From: Streptomyces sp. NBC_01408
GTDB lineage: Bacteria > Actinomycetota > Actinomycetes > Streptomycetales > Streptomycetaceae
Direction of reading: 5' to 3'
Length of the DNA: 64,000 bases
Assembly (NCBI RefSeq): GCF_026340255.1
Contig: NZ_JAPEPJ010000002.1
Span: 1-64,000 of the forward strand
The first letter of the stretch is position 1; each line of letters starts with the position of its first letter. Below are positions 50,144 to 58,519 of the stretch, piece by piece. A program made the position numbers and the translations under genes. The notes under the pieces were generated by a model. The model was not told where the DNA came from. It saw only the letters and a list, made by a program, of their open reading frames with translations, and did not search any database.

Positions 50144-52123
50144 ATGGCAGAGGTCAGGGCCGCGCGGGCGGACGAGGCCGAGGCCCTGACGGGGCTCGTG
50201 ATGCGGTCGAAGGCGCACTGGGGCTACGACGCCGCGTTCCTGGCCGCGTGCGCGGAGGAACTGCGGATCCGCCCCGCCGACGTGACGGCACGCCGGATCG
50301 TGGTGGCCGAAAACGGGCGCGGGGACGTCCTGGGGCTCGCCTCACTGGAGGGCGCGCCCCCGCGGGCGGAGCTGGGGCTGCTGTTCGTGGAGCCCTCGGC
50401 CATCGGGCAGGGCGTGGGGCGGATGCTCTACCGCGACGTGCTGCGCCGGGCCGTGGAGCTGGGCGTGCGCAGGCTGCTGATCGACGCCGATCCGCACGCG
50501 GCCGGGTTCTACCGGGCGATGGGGGCGGTGGCGGCGTCGGCGGCGGGAGCCGCGGCCGGTGGGGGCGACGGCGTGGGCCCGAGCGGGGACGGCATCGGCG
50601 AGGGCTTGGGCCTGGGCGATGGCGCCGGCACCGGCGAGGGCCGGGGCAGCGACAGCGACAGCGACAGCGAGGGCAGCGGCCCCGCGGGGGCTCTGGTGCG
50701 CTTCGAAGTGGCCCCCGCCCCGCTCGCCGGCTGGGCGCGGGCGTGGACCGGTGGCGGGCGGGCCGTGCACCTGGGCAATGTCGCCGAGTTCAACGCACAG
50801 TTCGCCGACGCCTCGCTGGACCGGGAGCAGCGGCCCGCGCACCACTACGCCGCCCTGGCCGCCTTCTACAGCCCGTACCCGGCGGCGCTGGTGCTGCCCC
50901 GGGCGGTACCGGAAGGGTGGGCGGCGCTGGTCTGCCGCCAACTGGGCTGGACCGGGGTGGAGGTGTACGACGGCCTCGTGGACCGGGGTCCGGGCCTCGT
51001 GGACGCCGTACGGGCCCGCCCGGCGCTGGCCGCGCTGCTGACCGGGGCCGGGCTGCCCCTCGTACCGTGGGGGCGGACGCGCCCGTTCGCGGAGCTGGCG
51101 GGCCGGCCGTGGCGGCCCGGGGAGCTGCGGTACGAGTCGAAGTCCGCGTCGCACGCGCTCTTCGGGCGGATCCTGGCGGAGGGCGGGCATCCGGGGATCG
51201 TGCTGCCTGCGCAGTGGCGGGCCGGTGGCCGGTGGGCCGCGGCGCGGCTCCTCTCCGCCCGGGCCAGGGCGGGCGAGAGCAGTGTTCTGAAATCGGAGCA
51301 CGGTGTCGGGGGTTCGGGCACCACGGTGGTGACACCGGACGAGGTCCGGGCGGCGGGCGGGGCCCGCGCCGTACTGCGCCGGCTGCCGCGCGGGCCGCTC
51401 CTGGTGGAGGAGTACGTGTCCGGCCCGGCCGAGGGGCCGCGCGACCTGACGTACGACGGCTTCGTGGACCCGCGGGGCCGGGTGCACGAGGTCGGCGGGG
51501 CGGTGATGGAGGTGGACGGCGCCGCCTACCGGGGGGCCACGGTCGGGCCGGGCGTGGTGCCCGCCTGGTCGGAGCGGGCGCTGCTCGGCTTCGGGGCGGC
51601 GGTGGGGCGGGAGCTGGCGGCCTCCGGCTACCGGGGCTGGTTCGACGTGGACTTCGTGGCGGACGGCGCGGGGCGGCTCGCGCCGACCGAGACGAACCTG
51701 CGGCTGACCGGGCCCTCGGTGGCCTTCATGGTGGCGGCCCGGCTCGACGCGCTGCGGGGCGCGGGGCATTTCGTACGGATCGCGGACCGGGTGGAGCTGG
51801 GCGCCCGGCTGCCGGACGCCCAGCTGGACGAGGTGTGCGAGGCCCTGGCCCGGGACTGCGCGGAGCTCGGGGCGGTGTTCGTCCCCGCGATCCCGACGGC
51901 CGCCTTCGCCCCCCTTCCCTGGCTGGGCGTGCTGGTGGCCGCGCACAGCCGGGAGGTGCTGGACGCGGCCGAGGCGCTGGTCCGGGAGCGGGCCCTGGCG
52001 GTGGGGGCGGGGTTCGGCGGCCCCGCGCAGCCGGAGCCGACGCCGCAAGCCCGAACGCGGCGGCAGCCACAGCCCGGTCAGTCCTCGAAGTCGAAGGGCG
52101 AGGCCTTCTTGCGGGAGACGTAG
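50144..52123 (+). CDS. GNAT acetyltransferase - ATP-grasp fusion
   Basis: About 659 residues. Residues 1-130 are a GNAT fold with the acetyl-CoA loop IGQGVGRML and a final DADPHAAGFYRAMG. Residues 135-180 are Gly/Ala linker with a DSDSDSD run. The rest (about 185-600) looks like a pre-ATP-grasp plus ATP-grasp module: ESKSASHALFGRIL, SSVLKSEHGVGGSGT (ATP-binding Lys and Gly loop), LLVEEYV, DVDFVADGAGRL and PTETNLRLTG (metal site). PGM1-type peptide ligases resemble this layout. The basic tail RTRRQPQPGQSSKSKGE may be disordered; it overlaps the convergent gene by 46 bases. Start ATG after GGGAGGTCAGGA. Substrates unknown. Confidence 0.8.
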   Translation: MAEVRAARADEAEALTGLVMRSKAHWGYDAAFLAACAEELRIRPADVTARRIVVAENGRGDVLGLASLEGAPPRAELGLLFVEPSAIGQGVGRMLYRDVLRRAVELGVRRLLIDADPHAAGFYRAMGAVAASAAGAAAGGGDGVGPSGDGIGEGLGLGDGAGTGEGRGSDSDSDSEGSGPAGALVRFEVAPAPLAGWARAWTGGGRAVHLGNVAEFNAQFADASLDREQRPAHHYAALAAFYSPYPAALVLPRAVPEGWAALVCRQLGWTGVEVYDGLVDRGPGLVDAVRARPALAALLTGAGLPLVPWGRTRPFAELAGRPWRPGELRYESKSASHALFGRILAEGGHPGIVLPAQWRAGGRWAAARLLSARARAGESSVLKSEHGVGGSGTTVVTPDEVRAAGGARAVLRRLPRGPLLVEEYVSGPAEGPRDLTYDGFVDPRGRVHEVGGAVMEVDGAAYRGATVGPGVVPAWSERALLGFGAAVGRELAASGYRGWFDVDFVADGAGRLAPTETNLRLTGPSVAFMVAARLDALRGAGHFVRIADRVELGARLPDAQLDEVCEALARDCAELGAVFVPAIPTAAFAPLPWLGVLVAAHSREVLDAAEALVRERALAVGAGFGGPAQPEPTPQARTRRQPQPGQSSKSKGEAFLRET

Positions 52124-54117
52124 AAGGCGAGGACGGCGGCCGCGATCATCAGGGGGACGTTGAAGGTGTAGACGAGCGCGGCCTGCCGCGGCCAGTCCTG
52201 TTTGGCTGCCAGCCGGTAGAGGTTGTCCTGCGGCCACCAGGACACCAGCAGGTAGACCACGGCCAGGTGGGCCGCGGTGGTGAGCGCGCGGCCCCGGCCG
52301 TGGCTCAGCATCCGTGCGCGTCCCGTGAAGAGGAACACCACCCCGAGGCCGAAGGCCAGGCACTCGAACAGGTAGAGGTTGCCGAAGAGGAACGCCCACG
52401 GGTTCGGCACCCCGGTGAGGTCGGTCGATCCGGGCCAGATGAAGTCCGTGAGCAGCCGGGAGACGAAGGCCAGCACGATCGCCCCGCAGCCGATGGCGCA
52501 CGAGGCGGAGCCCTCGCCCGCGCTCGCGGCTCCGTACTTGCCCCCGCCGCGGGCCACTCCCGCGGTGGCGTCTCCGAGGACCGTCTGCGGCGGTTGGGGC
52601 AGGCCCGCCCGGTCCTCCTGGCCGGCCCGGTTGCGGGGCAGGATGCGCAGCCGCACCACGGCGCGGGGCCGGTCCTCGGAGGGCACCTTGTCCGCCAGGT
52701 GCGCGCGTACCTCGTCGATGTCGGGCAGGAGGGAGCCGGGGGGCCATGACGTGTCGTCGGCGGGCGGGGCCACGTAGGCGACGAGGCGCCGGACGCCCTG
52801 GAACCCGGGCACGGCGGCCACCATCGCCGAGCCGATGCCCTCATGGCCGCGGAGTGCGGATTCCAGTGCGTGCGGGTCGAGGGTGCGCCCGTCCACGGTG
52901 ATCCGGTCGCGGATCCGGCCGCCGAATTCCAGCAGCCCGTCCTCGCGCAGCCGCGCGAGGTCGCCGGTGGGGATCGCGTCGCCGCCGTCGGGCGGGGTGA
53001 GGCGGATCTCCCCCGCGCGGAGGTCGACGCGGCAGCCCGGGAAGGGGGTGCCGATGAGGGAGAGTTCTTCCGGGTCGTCGACCGGGCCGGGCAGCTGCGG
53101 CAGGTCGAACCAGGCGCCGGCGCCCGCGGTCTCGGTGAGCCCGTACACGTTCAGCAGCCGTACGCCGGTCCGCAGGCGGCTCTGGAGGGCGGCCTGTTCG
53201 TCGAGGTAGAGCCGGTCGCCGGTGACGGTGAGCAGCCGCACCGCCCGCAGCTGCGGGCCGGCCTCGTGGCGGGGCCCGGGAACGCCCGGCTGCTGGCCGG
53301 CATCCTTCGGTCCGGGGTCCCGCAGGAGCAGCCGGGCGGCGCCGGCCGGGTCGGTGTGCACGACGGTGACCTGCTCGGCTTCGATCGCCTCGCGGATCTC
53401 CTCCGGCCGCCAGGGCGCCAGCACGGGCACGACGAGGGCGCCGCCCGAGCACAGGGCCCGGGTCCAGCCCGCCGCGAAGGCGGTGACGGACGCTCCGGAG
53501 GTGACCAGATGACGGTCGCCCGGGTGCAGCCGGGCCACCTCCGCCCAGCTCTCGTAGGCGGCGAGCAGCCGGGGGTGGCTGATGGGGACCGCGCGCGGAA
53601 CGGCTCCCCCGGCACAGAGGACGGCCGCGGTCCGTCCGGGTCCGGTGCGCGGGGGCGGGCCGGTGGGGCGGGCGGATATCGCGGCGGACTCCGAGCCGAG
53701 GCGGATCACCCGCCGTCCGCTGCCGTCGTCGAGGCGGGCCTCGTGGGGGGCGTGCGTGAGCAGCGCGAACGGTTCGACGGCGGCGAGCAGTTGCCGGGCG
53801 GCGCGCGGGGCCTCTACGTCGACGACGGTGTAGGCGGCGCCGGCCTTGAGGGCGGCCAGGACGGCGACGAGCAGTTCGGACTGCCGGGCGGTACCGACGG
53901 CCACGAGCGCATCGGCCGGCAGTCCGGCGTCGAGCAGGTAGTGCGCCAACTGGTTGGCGCGGGCGTCGAGTTGTCCGTAGGTGAGGCTGTCGGCGCCGGC
54001 GATGACGGCGTGGGCACCGGGGGTGTCCCGGGCCCATCGCTCGAAGCGGTGCAGGACGGTGTCGGTGCCGTCGGAGGACGGCCGGTCTGAGCGGGTGGAC
54101 TCGGATCCCTGCGTCAT
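52078..54117 (-). CDS. Degenerate adenylation-domain protein with membrane tail
   Basis: A 679-residue protein. Residues 15-510 follow the AMP-binding order: LTYGQLDARANQLAHYL (A1/A2), a degenerate A3 (CAGGAVPRAVPISHP, without the usual Ser/Thr-Gly run and Lys), NVYGLTETAG (A5), PTGDLARLREDGLLEFGGRIRDRI (A7/A8) and an A10 reading PRNRAGQED where the catalytic Lys is Gln. There is no carrier-protein domain. Residues 540-675 hold four membrane helices (for example NPWAFLFGNLYLFECLAF). It may be an inactive or altered adenylating enzyme tethered to the membrane. It converges with the ATP-grasp gene. Confidence 0.82.
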   Translation of the reverse strand: MTQGSESTRSDRPSSDGTDTVLHRFERWARDTPGAHAVIAGADSLTYGQLDARANQLAHYLLDAGLPADALVAVGTARQSELLVAVLAALKAGAAYTVVDVEAPRAARQLLAAVEPFALLTHAPHEARLDDGSGRRVIRLGSESAAISARPTGPPPRTGPGRTAAVLCAGGAVPRAVPISHPRLLAAYESWAEVARLHPGDRHLVTSGASVTAFAAGWTRALCSGGALVVPVLAPWRPEEIREAIEAEQVTVVHTDPAGAARLLLRDPGPKDAGQQPGVPGPRHEAGPQLRAVRLLTVTGDRLYLDEQAALQSRLRTGVRLLNVYGLTETAGAGAWFDLPQLPGPVDDPEELSLIGTPFPGCRVDLRAGEIRLTPPDGGDAIPTGDLARLREDGLLEFGGRIRDRITVDGRTLDPHALESALRGHEGIGSAMVAAVPGFQGVRRLVAYVAPPADDTSWPPGSLLPDIDEVRAHLADKVPSEDRPRAVVRLRILPRNRAGQEDRAGLPQPPQTVLGDATAGVARGGGKYGAASAGEGSASCAIGCGAIVLAFVSRLLTDFIWPGSTDLTGVPNPWAFLFGNLYLFECLAFGLGVVFLFTGRARMLSHGRGRALTTAAHLAVVYLLVSWWPQDNLYRLAAKQDWPRQAALVYTFNVPLMIAAAVLAFYVSRKKASPFDFED

Positions 54118-54290
54118 GTCCCGATGATGCCACCGGGCACCGACAGTGGAGGAGGCTCGTGAAATTCCCCCCCTTCGTACGGAAGTTGGGGTGCCGCCCG
54201 GCGGCTTGCCGCCCGGCGATCCGGCCCGCACGTCCGGTCGGCGGGGCGGGGCGGCCGGGTGCCACTGACGGGTGGTCCGGGAGCGGAGCA

Positions 54291-54321
54291 TTGACCTCAA
54301 GTTTGGTTGAGGTCTTACGGT
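54291..54321 (+). promoter_or_regulatory. MerR-type promoter with SoxR-like box
   Basis: TTGACC (-35) and TACGGT (-10) are 19 bases apart, the long spacing typical of MerR-family promoters. The spacer carries ACCTCAA-GTTTGG-TTGAGGT, close to the SoxR box CCTCAAG-N4-CTTGAGG. The ATG begins seven bases after the -10, so the message is probably leaderless. S. coelicolor SoxR is known to activate an ABC transporter gene. Confidence 0.75.
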
Positions 54322-54328
54322 TCGGTTC

Positions 54329-56230
54329 ATGGACATGGAAGTCACCGCTTGGACATCGCTCCACAGTGCGATCAACGCCCAGCAGGACCGTCGGCCGCTC
54401 TCGCGGGCGAGCCTGCGCCGGATCGCCGCCTTCGCCCGCCCGCACCGCCGCGGGCTCACCTTCTTCCTGCTGCTCAGTGTGGTGACCGCACTGCTCGCGG
54501 TGGCCACCCCGGTGCTCGCCAGCCGGATCGTGGACGCCATCGTGGGCGGCCGGGACAGCGGCACGGTCACCCGCCTCGCCCTCCTGATCGCGCTGATCGC
54601 GGTCGCCGAGGCGGCGTTGGGGCTGCTGATCCGCAGACTCTCCGCCACCCTCGGGGAGGGGCTGATCCTGGACCTGCGCACGGCGGTCTTCGACCACGTG
54701 CAGCGGATGCCGGTGGCCTTCTTCACCCGGACCCGCACCGGGGCCCTGGTCAGCCGGCTCAACAACGACGTGATCGGCGCCCAGCGGGCCTTCAGCAACA
54801 CCCTGTCCGGGGTGGTCGCCAACACCGTGACCCTGCTGCTGACCCTGGCCGTGATGCTGAGCATCTCCTGGCAGATCACCCTGCTGGCGCTGGTGCTGCT
54901 GCCGGTGTTCGTGCTGCCGGCCCGCCGGATGGGTGCGCGGATGGCGGCCATGCAGCGGGAGGCCTCCGCGCTGAACGCCGCGATGGGCACCCAGATGACG
55001 GAACGCTTCTCCGCCCCGGGCGCGACCCTGGTCAAGCTCTTCGGCCGGCCCGCCGACGAGTCCGCGGAGTTCGCGGCCCGCGCGGCGCGGGTGCGGGACA
55101 TCGGGATTCGCACGGCGATGGCCCAGTCGGCCTTCATCACCGCCCTCACCCTGGTCTCGGCGCTGGCCCTGGCGCTCGTCTACGGGCTGGGCGGCTACTA
55201 CGCCCTGCGCGGGACCCTGGACGCCGGTTCCGTCGTCGCCCTCGCCCTGCTCCTGACCCGGCTCTACGCCCCGCTCACCGCGCTCGCCGGAGCCCGCGTC
55301 GAGGTGATGAGCGCCATGGTGAGCTTCGAGCGGGTCTTCGAGATCCTCGACCTGAAGCCGCTGATCTCCCAGAAGCCGGACGCCCGTAGGGTGCCGGACG
55401 GGCCGGTGACCGTCGAGTTCGACGGGGTGTCCTTCGGCTACCCCTCCCCCGACAAGGTCTCGCTCGCCTCCCTGGAGGAGGTCGCCACCCTCGACGCACG
55501 GGGCGGCACCCAGGTGCTGCACGAGGTGTCGTTCCGCGCCGGACCCGGCCAGATGATCGCCCTGGTCGGCTCGTCCGGCGCCGGCAAGTCGACCATCGCG
55601 CAGCTGCTGCCCCGGCTGTACGACGCGGACGCGGGCGCGGTCCGCCTGGGCGGGGTCGACGTACGCGACCTCACGGCCGACTCGATCCGCGAGACGCTCG
55701 GCATGGTCACCCAGGACGGGCACCTCTTCCACGAGTCGGTACGGGCCAACCTGCTGCTGGCCAGGCCGGACGCGGCCGAGGAGGAGATCTGGGAGGCCCT
55801 GCGCCGCTCCCGCCTGGACGGGCTGGTCGCCTCCCTGCCGGACGGGCTGGACACGGTCGTCGGGGAGCGCGGCTACCGGCTGTCGGGCGGCGAACGGCAG
55901 CGGCTGACCATCGCGCGGCTGCTGCTGGCCCGGCAGCGGGTGGTGATCCTCGACGAGGCCACCGCCCACCTGGACTCCACCTCCGAGGCGGCGGTGCAGG
56001 AGGCGCTCGGCGAGGCCCTGGCCGGCCGGACCGCGGTGGTGATCGCGCACCGGCTGTCGACCGTACAGGCGGCCGATCAGATCCTGGTGGTCGAGGAGGG
56101 CCGGATCGTGGAACGCGGCACCCACACCGAGCTGCTGGCCGCGGGCGGCCGGTACGAGGAGCTGTACCGCACCCAGTTCGCGGCGGCGGAAGCGCATTCG
56201 GGCGGCGCGGTCCCGGCGCCGGGAGCATGA
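54329..56230 (+). CDS. ABC transporter, fused membrane and ATPase domains (exporter)
   Basis: A 633-residue half-transporter of the MsbA/multidrug type. Six membrane helices fill residues 45-310 (with PVAFFTRTRTGALVSRLNND as the first coupling loop). The ATPase follows, with Walker A GSSGAGKST, Q-loop MVTQDGHLF, signature LSGGERQRL, Walker B RVVILDEATAHLD and switch His in IAHRLS. An extra segment SLASLEEVATLDARGG sits before Walker A. The upstream MerR-type promoter suggests induction by redox-active compounds through SoxR, so export of such compounds is likely. It would act as a homodimer. Confidence 0.93.
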   Translation: MDMEVTAWTSLHSAINAQQDRRPLSRASLRRIAAFARPHRRGLTFFLLLSVVTALLAVATPVLASRIVDAIVGGRDSGTVTRLALLIALIAVAEAALGLLIRRLSATLGEGLILDLRTAVFDHVQRMPVAFFTRTRTGALVSRLNNDVIGAQRAFSNTLSGVVANTVTLLLTLAVMLSISWQITLLALVLLPVFVLPARRMGARMAAMQREASALNAAMGTQMTERFSAPGATLVKLFGRPADESAEFAARAARVRDIGIRTAMAQSAFITALTLVSALALALVYGLGGYYALRGTLDAGSVVALALLLTRLYAPLTALAGARVEVMSAMVSFERVFEILDLKPLISQKPDARRVPDGPVTVEFDGVSFGYPSPDKVSLASLEEVATLDARGGTQVLHEVSFRAGPGQMIALVGSSGAGKSTIAQLLPRLYDADAGAVRLGGVDVRDLTADSIRETLGMVTQDGHLFHESVRANLLLARPDAAEEEIWEALRRSRLDGLVASLPDGLDTVVGERGYRLSGGERQRLTIARLLLARQRVVILDEATAHLDSTSEAAVQEALGEALAGRTAVVIAHRLSTVQAADQILVVEEGRIVERGTHTELLAAGGRYEELYRTQFAAAEAHSGGAVPAPGA

Positions 56231-56282
56231 TGGCCGACAGGTCCACCGCCCGGCCGGGCAACTGCCGAACTTGGAGCATCAG

Positions 56283-56681
56283 ATGGACATCAAGCTGGAA
56301 CTGGTCGCCGTCCCCGTCACCGATGTGGACCGGGCCAAGGCCTTTTACGAGCGGATCGGCTTCAACGCCGACCACGACGTCACCGTGAGCGAGGACGTCC
56401 GCTTCGTGCAGCTCACCCCGCCGGGGTCGGCCTGCTCGATCGCCCTCGGCAAGGGACTCACCCGGATGACCCCGGGCTCCCTGGACAACATGCAGGTCGT
56501 CGTCACCGACATCGAGGAGGCGTACGCCGACCTCAGGGGCCGCGGCATCGAGGTGACCGAGATCCAGGACATGCCGTGGGGGTCCTTCGTCTACTTCTCG
56601 GACCCGGACGGCAACGGCTGGGCGGTCCAGCAGACGACCCCGCGCACCTCGTCCGGCTCCGGGACGGGCGCCGAGGGCTAG
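56283..56681 (+). CDS. VOC-family (glyoxalase/bleomycin-resistance fold) protein
   Basis: A 132-residue protein with two beta-alpha-beta-beta-beta modules: AFYERIGFNADHDVTV and VYFSDPDGNGWAVQQ, the latter the usual end of the VOC fold with its metal-ligand region. ATG (MDIKLE) after GGAGC. It lies about 50 bases after the ABC exporter and may share its transcript. The activity (dioxygenase, isomerase or binding protein) cannot be assigned. Confidence 0.88.
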   Translation: MDIKLELVAVPVTDVDRAKAFYERIGFNADHDVTVSEDVRFVQLTPPGSACSIALGKGLTRMTPGSLDNMQVVVTDIEEAYADLRGRGIEVTEIQDMPWGSFVYFSDPDGNGWAVQQTTPRTSSGSGTGAEG

Positions 56682-56682
56682 A

Positions 56683-56746
56683 CCCCGGACCTGGGCCAGG
56701 CCTGGACCCAGGTCCAGGCCCAGGTCTAGGTCTAGGCCCAGGCCTG
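56683..56746. repeat. Degenerate hexamer repeat (CCAGGY type)
   Basis: A run of variants of CCAGGC, CCAGGT and CTAGGT with interspersed CCTGG, forming several overlapping small palindromes (AGGCCT, GACCCAGGTC). It lies between the VOC gene and the AraC gene, and may act as a terminator or be a slippage-prone repeat. Confidence 0.5.
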
Positions 56747-56783
56747 GGGAGCACCCCCTGCGCTGTGGGATGGTGGTCGGGTG

Positions 56784-57200
56784 ATGCTGGAAGACCTCGT
56801 CCGACTGCGCCGGGCCCGTGACCTGATGGACCGCGACTACGCGGAGCCGCTCGACGTCCCGGCGCTGGCGCACGCCGCCCTCATGTCGCCGGGCCATTTC
56901 TCCCGCAGCTTCCGCGCCGCCTTCGGGGAGACCCCGTACAGCTACCTGATGACGCGCAGGATCGAACGGGCCAAGGCGCTGCTGCGCCGGGGCGACCTGT
57001 CGGTGACGGAGGTCTGCTTCGCGGTCGGATGTACGTCGCTGGGCTCGTTCAGCTCGCGCTTCACCGAGCTGGTGGGCGAGAGCCCGAGCGCCTACCGGGC
57101 ACGCGGTCACGACCAGGGCGCGGACATCCCGGCGTGCGTCGCCAAGATCTTCACCCGGCCGGTCAGGAACGGAGAAGCCAAGCCCGCCGCCCAGCCGTAG
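56784..57200 (+). CDS. AraC-family transcriptional regulator, short
   Basis: About 138 residues, mostly the two helix-turn-helix motifs of AraC: LDVPALAHAALMSPGHFSRSFRAAFGETPYSYL and VTEVCFAVGCTSLGSFSSRFTELVGESPSAYR. There is no sensory domain, so it may respond to level rather than ligand. A GTG just upstream is an alternative start. It lies between two VOC genes and probably controls one or both. Confidence 0.9.
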   Translation: MLEDLVRLRRARDLMDRDYAEPLDVPALAHAALMSPGHFSRSFRAAFGETPYSYLMTRRIERAKALLRRGDLSVTEVCFAVGCTSLGSFSSRFTELVGESPSAYRARGHDQGADIPACVAKIFTRPVRNGEAKPAAQP

Positions 57201-57210
57201 CGTGGACGGC

Positions 57211-57627
57211 ATGGACATCAAGCTTTCACAGTGCTTCATCGCCGTCGACGACCACGACAAGGCGCTCACCTTCTACCGCGACGCGCTGGGCCTGGAGGTC
57301 CGCAACGACGTCGGGTTCGAGGGAATGCGCTGGGTGACCGTCGGCGCGCCGTCGCAGCCCGATGTGGCCATCGTCCTCGAACCGCCCCTCGCGAACCCGA
57401 ACGCCTCGCCCGAGGACAAGCAGGCCATGGCGGAGCTGCTGGCGAAGGGCATGCTGCGCGGAGTCATCCTCTCGACCGACGACTGCGACGCCACCTTCGA
57501 ACGGGTCCGTGCCGCGGGCGGCGAGGTGCTCCAGGAGCCGATCGACCAGCCGTACGGCGTCCGCGACTGCGCCTTCCGCGACCCCTCCGGCAACATGCTG
57601 CGCATCGCCCAGGCCCGCAAGCAGTGA
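57211..57627 (+). CDS. VOC-family protein, paralogue of the upstream one
   Basis: A 138-residue VOC protein starting MDIKLSQ (the upstream one starts MDIKLE), with ALTFYRDALGLEVRNDV, GVILSTDDCDATFERV and DCAFRDPSGNMLRIAQ. It starts ten bases after the AraC stop, so the two are co-transcribed. AraC plus VOC pairs are common in Streptomyces, where the VOC protein is thought to detoxify or bind small molecules. Confidence 0.88.
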   Translation: MDIKLSQCFIAVDDHDKALTFYRDALGLEVRNDVGFEGMRWVTVGAPSQPDVAIVLEPPLANPNASPEDKQAMAELLAKGMLRGVILSTDDCDATFERVRAAGGEVLQEPIDQPYGVRDCAFRDPSGNMLRIAQARKQ

Positions 57628-57699
57628 GCCGCACCCCCGCGCGCTGAACCGTCTCCCGCCCCGCTCGCCCCGAGCGGGGCGGACTGGCGTCCGGACCCC

Positions 57700-58410
57700 C
57701 TACGGGGCGAGGACGTCCAGCTCCACCAGGGCGCCCACCGCGATCTGCCGGGTCAGCGCCTCGGCGCGGGCCGCGTCACCCTCCCGTACCGCCTCGGCCA
57801 CCTGGACGTGGAGGGTCACGGCGGCCGGATCCGGGTCGTGGAACATCACCGCGTGCTCGGTGCGGCCGGTCAGGACCTCCGCCACGACGTCCCCGAGCCG
57901 GGCGAACATCTCGTTGCCGGAGGCGTTCAGCACCACGCGGTGGAACGCGATGTCGTGGCGCAGGTACCCCTCCAGCTGGTGGCCGCGCGAGGTGCGGACC
58001 ATGCCGAGGGCCGCCTCCGTGAGCTCGGCGCACTGGTCGGGGGTGGCCCGGGCCGCCGCCAGTCCGGCCGCGACGGGCTCGATGGCGGAGCGGAGCACGG
58101 TGAGGGAGCGCAGCTGGCGGGGGCGGTCGGTGCCGGCCAGGCGCCAGCGGATGACCCGCGGGTCGTAGACGTTCCACTCCTCGGTGGGGCGGACGGTGAC
58201 ACCGACCCGGCGGCGGGACTCCACCAGGTGCATGGACTCCAGGACGCGTACGACCTCCCGTACGACGGTGCGGGAGGCGTCGAAGCGGTCGGCGATCTCG
58301 TCCGTGCGCAGGACGCTGCCCGGCGGGTGCTCCCCCGCAGTGATCGCAAGGCCGAGGGTGTCCAGCACATGGGAGTGGAGGCCCTGTCCAGGACTGCCTT
58401 CGGTGGTCAT
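57700..58410 (-). CDS. gntR: GntR-family regulator (FadR/FCD subgroup), gluconate operon
   Basis: A 236-residue protein. The winged helix has VLRTDEIADRFDASRTVVREVVRVLESMHLV. The FCD effector domain carries LRSAIEPVAAGLAAARA, the metal-binding HDIAFHRVVLNASGN and HVQVAEAVREGD. It is divergent from gluconokinase and gluconate permease genes, so it is the likely gluconate-responsive repressor. The ATG (MTTEGS) is chosen over a frame that extends into the operator region. Confidence 0.88.
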   Translation of the reverse strand: MTTEGSPGQGLHSHVLDTLGLAITAGEHPPGSVLRTDEIADRFDASRTVVREVVRVLESMHLVESRRRVGVTVRPTEEWNVYDPRVIRWRLAGTDRPRQLRSLTVLRSAIEPVAAGLAAARATPDQCAELTEAALGMVRTSRGHQLEGYLRHDIAFHRVVLNASGNEMFARLGDVVAEVLTGRTEHAVMFHDPDPAAVTLHVQVAEAVREGDAARAEALTRQIAVGALVELDVLAP

Positions 58411-58474
58411 GGCGTAAGCGTACGGTGACGCCCCGGCGAACAAAAGATGCGACGTTTTCCGCAGGACCCTTGAA

Positions 58475-58487
58475 TAAGTACTACTTA
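58475..58487. promoter_or_regulatory. Operator-like dyad before the gluconate genes
   Basis: TAAGTA-C-TACTTA, a perfect 6-base dyad in an AT-rich stretch that stands out from its GC-rich surroundings, lies between the divergent regulator and gluconokinase genes. It is a likely site for the adjacent GntR protein. Confidence 0.6.
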
Positions 58488-58519
58488 ATAGGCTTCAGTG
58501 TGCTCACGAACACGGACCG

